A stretch of DNA of 64,000 bases from Chitinophaga vietnamensis (lineage in GTDB: Bacteria; Bacteroidota; Bacteroidia; Chitinophagales; Chitinophagaceae), in assembly GCF_902167635.1 (NCBI RefSeq), contig NZ_CABHMS010000007.1:248001-312000 (forward strand), written 5' to 3'. A model generated the notes under the pieces. The model did not search any database and was not told the DNA's origin. It was given only the letters and a program-made list of their open reading frames with translations. Below, piece after piece: positions 61,176 to 64,000 of the stretch; the stretch's first letter is position 1; every line of letters starts with the position of its first letter. A program made the translations under genes and the position numbers.

Positions 61176-61769
61176 CTAGATCGTAACTTCGCCCGTCCTG
61201 ACTTCTCCGGCCCGTGTATAATTGGCGATGATGACGCCTTTTGATGTTACGTGACTTTCTGTTAATGTAAATGCTGCCGGGATCGCGCCATCTTTGAACA
61301 GCTTTTTTCCTTCACCAAGCATCAGCGGGTAGATTTTTAGCCGCAGCTCATCTACGAGGTCATGCTTCAACAGCAGTTGAACGAGCTCGCTACTGCCCCA
61401 AACCTGAAGGTTGGCGCCTTCCGTTTTTTTGAGCTGCTCAATATCTGCCACGCTTTTGAAGAAAACAGTATTTTTCCAGTCTGATTTTTCCAGGGTCTCC
61501 GACAGGACGTATTTGGTACCCTCATTGATACCCGGCCAAAAATCCGCGTGATGGGGCCAGTAGCCTGCAAAGATGTCAAAGGTCTTTCTGCCAAAAAGAT
61601 AATCTGTCTGTTTCAATTCCTCTCTCAGTAATTTACCAGATACCTCGTCGCCATATGATGAAGTCCAGCCGCCATATTTGAAGCCGCCAGATGTGTCTTC
61701 CCGGGAGCCGCCGGGCGCCTGCATTACGCCATCCAGCGTGATCATTGACAGAACAATTATTTTTCTCAT
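61176..61769 (-). CDS. DHFR-like (RibD C-terminal) reductase
   Basis: A 197-residue protein of the dihydrofolate reductase-like/RibD C-terminal family: start MRKIIVLSMITLDGVMQAPGG, LFGRKTFDIFAGYWP, and LQVWGSSELVQLLLKHDLVDEL are typical. NADPH-dependent reduction of an unknown substrate is expected. It overlaps nothing and follows the alpha/beta hydrolase gene in the same direction by 21 bp, so the two are likely co-transcribed. Confidence 0.9.
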   Translation of the reverse strand: MRKIIVLSMITLDGVMQAPGGSREDTSGGFKYGGWTSSYGDEVSGKLLREELKQTDYLFGRKTFDIFAGYWPHHADFWPGINEGTKYVLSETLEKSDWKNTVFFKSVADIEQLKKTEGANLQVWGSSELVQLLLKHDLVDELRLKIYPLMLGEGKKLFKDGAIPAAFTLTESHVTSKGVIIANYTRAGEVRTGEVTI

Positions 61770-61790
61770 TTTATTATTTTAGGTCAAAGA

Positions 61791-62666
61791 CTATTTCAAG
61801 AAATTGTTCAGGTAGGTCAGTATTGTCGTTGTCTGCATCATCAGGCTAACATGTCCTTGTGCAGGAACGATGGCCAGCTGTGACGGGGGCATTGACCCGA
61901 AATCAGCTACCACAGCGCCACCTAGCAATTGATATGTTTTTATCAACTCAATTTTATCCAATCCGTCATTGTCGCCGGAGATGATCAATACAGGCGCCTT
62001 GATTTTTGAAATATTGGCATCGCCCAGGTTGAATGGCGTTCCTGCGAAGGCGATCATCTGCTCCAGGAATTGGGTCCATTTTGTTTTATCGGGCGCCACG
62101 GCATTGTATGCGGTTTCCATAGGGCTATTCGCAAAAAGTTCAGGCTTCATTCCTTTAAACGCATTGTTTATCTGGGGCAACCAGCCATCACTCTTATAAG
62201 TGGCAGAGATGATCACTAATTTCTTCAAACGTTTAGGGTTTTGTATTGCAAACTGGTAGGCCACTGCGCCGCCGAAACTATATCCTGCCACATCGGCGCT
62301 GTCAATTTTCAGGTAGTCCATTACTTTTTCCACATCGCTGGCTAAAATAGCGTGCGATAATTTCCTGTCTGAAAACGGCGTATGCCCATGGCTTTGCATT
62401 TCAATAGCAATCACCTTCCTGGATTTTGACAACTCCGGGATCAATTGGCCCCAGTTCGACTGGATGGTCATAAAAGCGCCATGCAATAAAACGATGGGGC
62501 TGCCCTCGCCATATACTTCATAATACACTTTGATACCATTAACAGGTACGTAGCCGCTGCTGGAAGGCTTCGCCTGTTGTCCGTTTGACCGGGATACTGC
62601 CAACACCATGATGGCAAACAGCAGCATTGATTTAAGGGGATTACATGCTTTGAATAAATTTTTCAT
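61791..62666 (-). CDS. Exported alpha/beta hydrolase
   Basis: A 291-residue alpha/beta hydrolase with a hydrophobic N-terminal segment (about 10-29, SMLLFAIMVLAVSRSNGQ) as signal peptide. The nucleophile elbow is GYSFGG near 138-143, the oxyanion segment VLLHGAFM, and the His in AQGHVSLM. It is a carboxylesterase/haloperoxidase-like esterase of unknown substrate. Confidence 0.9.
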   Translation of the reverse strand: MKNLFKACNPLKSMLLFAIMVLAVSRSNGQQAKPSSSGYVPVNGIKVYYEVYGEGSPIVLLHGAFMTIQSNWGQLIPELSKSRKVIAIEMQSHGHTPFSDRKLSHAILASDVEKVMDYLKIDSADVAGYSFGGAVAYQFAIQNPKRLKKLVIISATYKSDGWLPQINNAFKGMKPELFANSPMETAYNAVAPDKTKWTQFLEQMIAFAGTPFNLGDANISKIKAPVLIISGDNDGLDKIELIKTYQLLGGAVVADFGSMPPSQLAIVPAQGHVSLMMQTTTILTYLNNFLK

Positions 62667-62786
62667 AACCAGTTTGAGATTTTAGTTTGAGTGCTATTGA
62701 CAATACAAAGATGAAATTAGTTTTAATACCTGGTGATGTGCAAAAATGCCAACTTAGGGGTGAATTATGGCAATTTGGTTGAAAAA

Positions 62787-62819
62787 CCCTGGAATACCTG
62801 CTGGTCAGGCATTCCAGGG
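62787..62819 (-). terminator. Terminator of the DUF3892 gene
   Basis: CCCTGGAAT (62787-62795) pairs perfectly with ATTCCAGGG (62811-62819), with an inner CCTG/CAGG. On the minus strand it is 12 bp after the DUF3892 stop and followed by TTTTTC. Confidence 0.8.
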
Positions 62820-62831
62820 CTTCGCTTCAAA

Positions 62832-63113
62832 TCATGGGCATTCCGGGAGGTTCAACAGGTTATTCGGACTGTACCCGTCAGGAACTGTTTTGAGGTATTT
62901 TCGTTGATGATGCACCGCAATGATAACGTCCACTTCTTTTTTATCAACCTCAACGTAAAATTGATATTTACCATCTTCTATTGTTTTGATGGCATCTTCT
63001 TCTGTCAATTCCCAACGGATCCTGTTGTCTATTCCACCGATATGGGAAATTCTCTCATGAGCGTTATAGAGGCTACTACGCTTCCTAACGCAGGTAACTT
63101 GATGTCTGGTCAT
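62832..63113 (-). CDS. DUF3892-domain protein
   Basis: A 93-residue protein with the DUF3892 pattern: CVRKRSSLYNAHERISHIGG, then EDGKYQFYVEVDKKEVDVIIAVH and the ending KYLKTVPDGYSPNNLLNLPEC. The family is widespread, small, and of unknown function. The motif ends in a YLKT...PNNLLxLPEC that I recognise. Independent of its neighbours. Confidence 0.85.
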   Translation of the reverse strand: MTRHQVTCVRKRSSLYNAHERISHIGGIDNRIRWELTEEDAIKTIEDGKYQFYVEVDKKEVDVIIAVHHQRKYLKTVPDGYSPNNLLNLPECP

Positions 63114-63296
63114 AATGAATGATTTATATTGAACAGCAAGATGGATTTTCGGGAGATAAATTATTTACGGAAATCCGCAGTCACTTCTGATTTCTCTCTG
63201 TAAGTCGCGCAGTCGGTTGATTTAAATAGTATATTTGTTAATAAGACAATTATATTTATGCATTTGAACTTTTGCATAATCTGATATTTTATTTTC

Positions 63297-63863
63297 ATGC
63301 GCGAAGATATCCCTGAACTGCAAAACAGAATATGTCGCGGTGATACACAGGCATTTAAAGAACTATACGACGGCTGCTGCGCATCATTGCTGCAGTTGGC
63401 CCTGGCGATCGTTCATAACAGGGAAATGGCGGAAGAAATAGTAGCCGATGTGTTTATTGCCGTATGGCGACAGCAAAAAAACATCCATCAGGTAAGTAAT
63501 CTGAAATGGTACCTCTATGCCGCTACCCGCAATATTGCGCTGAACTACCTCCGTAAATATGCACACAAGAAAACCTTGCATCTCGATGAAGCCTCTTTGC
63601 TGGAATATGAAATAAACCCGGAAATCCAACTGATCAGTAATGAAACGATGAGTCACATTAACATGGCCATCAATGAACTGCCGGCGCAATGCCGCCTCAT
63701 CTTCAAGCTCGTAAAAGAAGACGGGATGAAGTACCGGGAAGTAGCCGACCTGCTGAATATATCTATTAAAACCGTCGAAAACCAGGTAGGCATCGCCCTG
63801 AAAAAACTCACCAAAGTGAAAGCATTCCTCATCACGCCACTTCCCGGCCATCCACAATCCTGA
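63297..63863 (+). CDS. ECF sigma-70 factor
   Basis: A 188-residue ECF sigma factor: region 2 (RICRGDTQAFKELYDGCCASLLQLALAIVHNREMAEEIVADVFIAVWR) and region 4 (INELPAQCRLIFKLVKEDGMKYREVADLLNISIKTVENQV). It is the second sigma in the window and is followed 89 bp later by a FecR start, the usual pairing that precedes a SusC/D operon beyond the edge. Confidence 0.92.
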   Translation: MREDIPELQNRICRGDTQAFKELYDGCCASLLQLALAIVHNREMAEEIVADVFIAVWRQQKNIHQVSNLKWYLYAATRNIALNYLRKYAHKKTLHLDEASLLEYEINPEIQLISNETMSHINMAINELPAQCRLIFKLVKEDGMKYREVADLLNISIKTVENQVGIALKKLTKVKAFLITPLPGHPQS

Positions 63864-63952
63864 ACAAAAAAATACCTCCTTTTGGGGGTATCTGCTCTTT
63901 CTTGTTGTCTTATATCCCCGGGCGCCTTTGTTCAATTATTTTCAATATTTCT

Positions 63953-64000
63953 ATGAGCAACGATCGAATCTGGATATTACTCGGCAAACAGCTCGCCGGC
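63953..64000 (+). CDS. FecR-family anti-sigma regulator, start only (cut by window edge)
   Basis: Sixteen codons starting MSNDRIWILLGKQLAG before the window ends. The sequence fits FecR N-termini, and its position after an ECF sigma supports this. The 89-bp gap upstream has a weak ATACCTCC/GGGGGTAT hairpin, common before FecR genes. Confidence 0.75.
   Translation, partial: MSNDRIWILLGKQLAG

Noticed and set aside
1-64000. CRISPR array, tRNA, rRNA, IS element or prophage
   Set aside because: I found no spaced repeat array, no cloverleaf with conserved T-loop, no transposase, integrase or phage structural gene. Subtle tRNAs could be missed by eye.

Overview
The window reads as a chromosomal segment of a Bacteroidota bacterium, most probably a Chitinophaga-like member of the Chitinophagaceae. 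The evidence is a SusC/SusD pair with its own ECF sigma/FecR couple, a second sigma/FecR couple at the right edge, TAnnTTTG-type promoter boxes, weak Shine-Dalgarno signals, many secreted lipoproteins, a GH18 and a GH27 enzyme, and a very high density of AraC-type regulators. Genes are close-packed on both strands. I see no rRNA, tRNA, CRISPR array, transposase or phage gene, so this is chromosome with an accessory, secretion-rich flavour rather than a mobile island.

Layout. 1-5 kb: a GNAT-like gene cut by the left edge, an AraC regulator, a PEP mutase/isocitrate lyase-like enzyme, small NTF2-fold and SMP-30 proteins, a GNAT and a serine hydrolase. 5-8.3 kb: a GH27 alpha-galactosidase-like enzyme, then a compact arsenic operon arsR-arsM-arsC with a duplicated operator. 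8.3-15 kb: a secreted astacin-like protease, a DUF3472 lipoprotein, a thioredoxin-like protein, an AraC/NmrA pair and a beta-barrel porin. 15-20.7 kb: two related AraC genes around a broken TetR-like gene, a GH18 lipoprotein, a 42-bp-arm palindrome, and an epimerase divergent from a Crp/Fnr regulator. 20.8-29.7 kb: an AraC regulator divergent from an MFS exporter, a serine hydrolase, an ArsR-VOC-SRPBCC operon with tandem operators, two proteins I do not recognise, and an FAD monooxygenase. 29.7-32.6 kb: a secreted DJ-1/PfpI protein with a Cys-rich N-terminus, a GlxA-type DJ-1/AraC regulator and another AraC gene. 32.7-39.4 kb: a complete TetR-regulated RND efflux operon (adaptor, pump, outer-membrane factor) with two clear palindromic operators. 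39.5-41.6 kb: an AraC regulator and an epoxide hydrolase. 41.7-48.9 kb: a sigma-FecR-SusC-SusD-glycerophosphodiesterase uptake locus. 49-53.4 kb: a large VioB-like protein divergent from a mono-haem c-type cytochrome lipoprotein. 53.8-57.2 kb: SDR, AraC, secreted subtilase. 57.4-59.4 kb: two tandem class I terpene synthases. 59.6-64 kb: a secreted class II cyclic-nucleotide phosphodiesterase, a CPBP protease, a DHFR-like protein, an alpha/beta hydrolase, a DUF3892 protein and an ECF sigma followed by the start of a FecR gene.

How they fit together. Three themes recur: (i) extracellular foraging (SusC/D, GH18, GH27, proteases, phosphodiesterases); (ii) detoxification and efflux (ars operon, RND and MFS pumps, epoxide hydrolase, monooxygenase); (iii) secondary metabolism (two terpene synthases, the VioB-like enzyme). 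Oxidoreductases repeatedly sit beside a dedicated AraC or Crp regulator, as if the region grew by accretion of regulator-enzyme cassettes. The most promising candidates for undescribed biology are the VioB-like/cytochrome divergent pair, the terpene synthase pair, the SusCD-GDPD locus and the unrecognised 278-residue protein near 27 kb.
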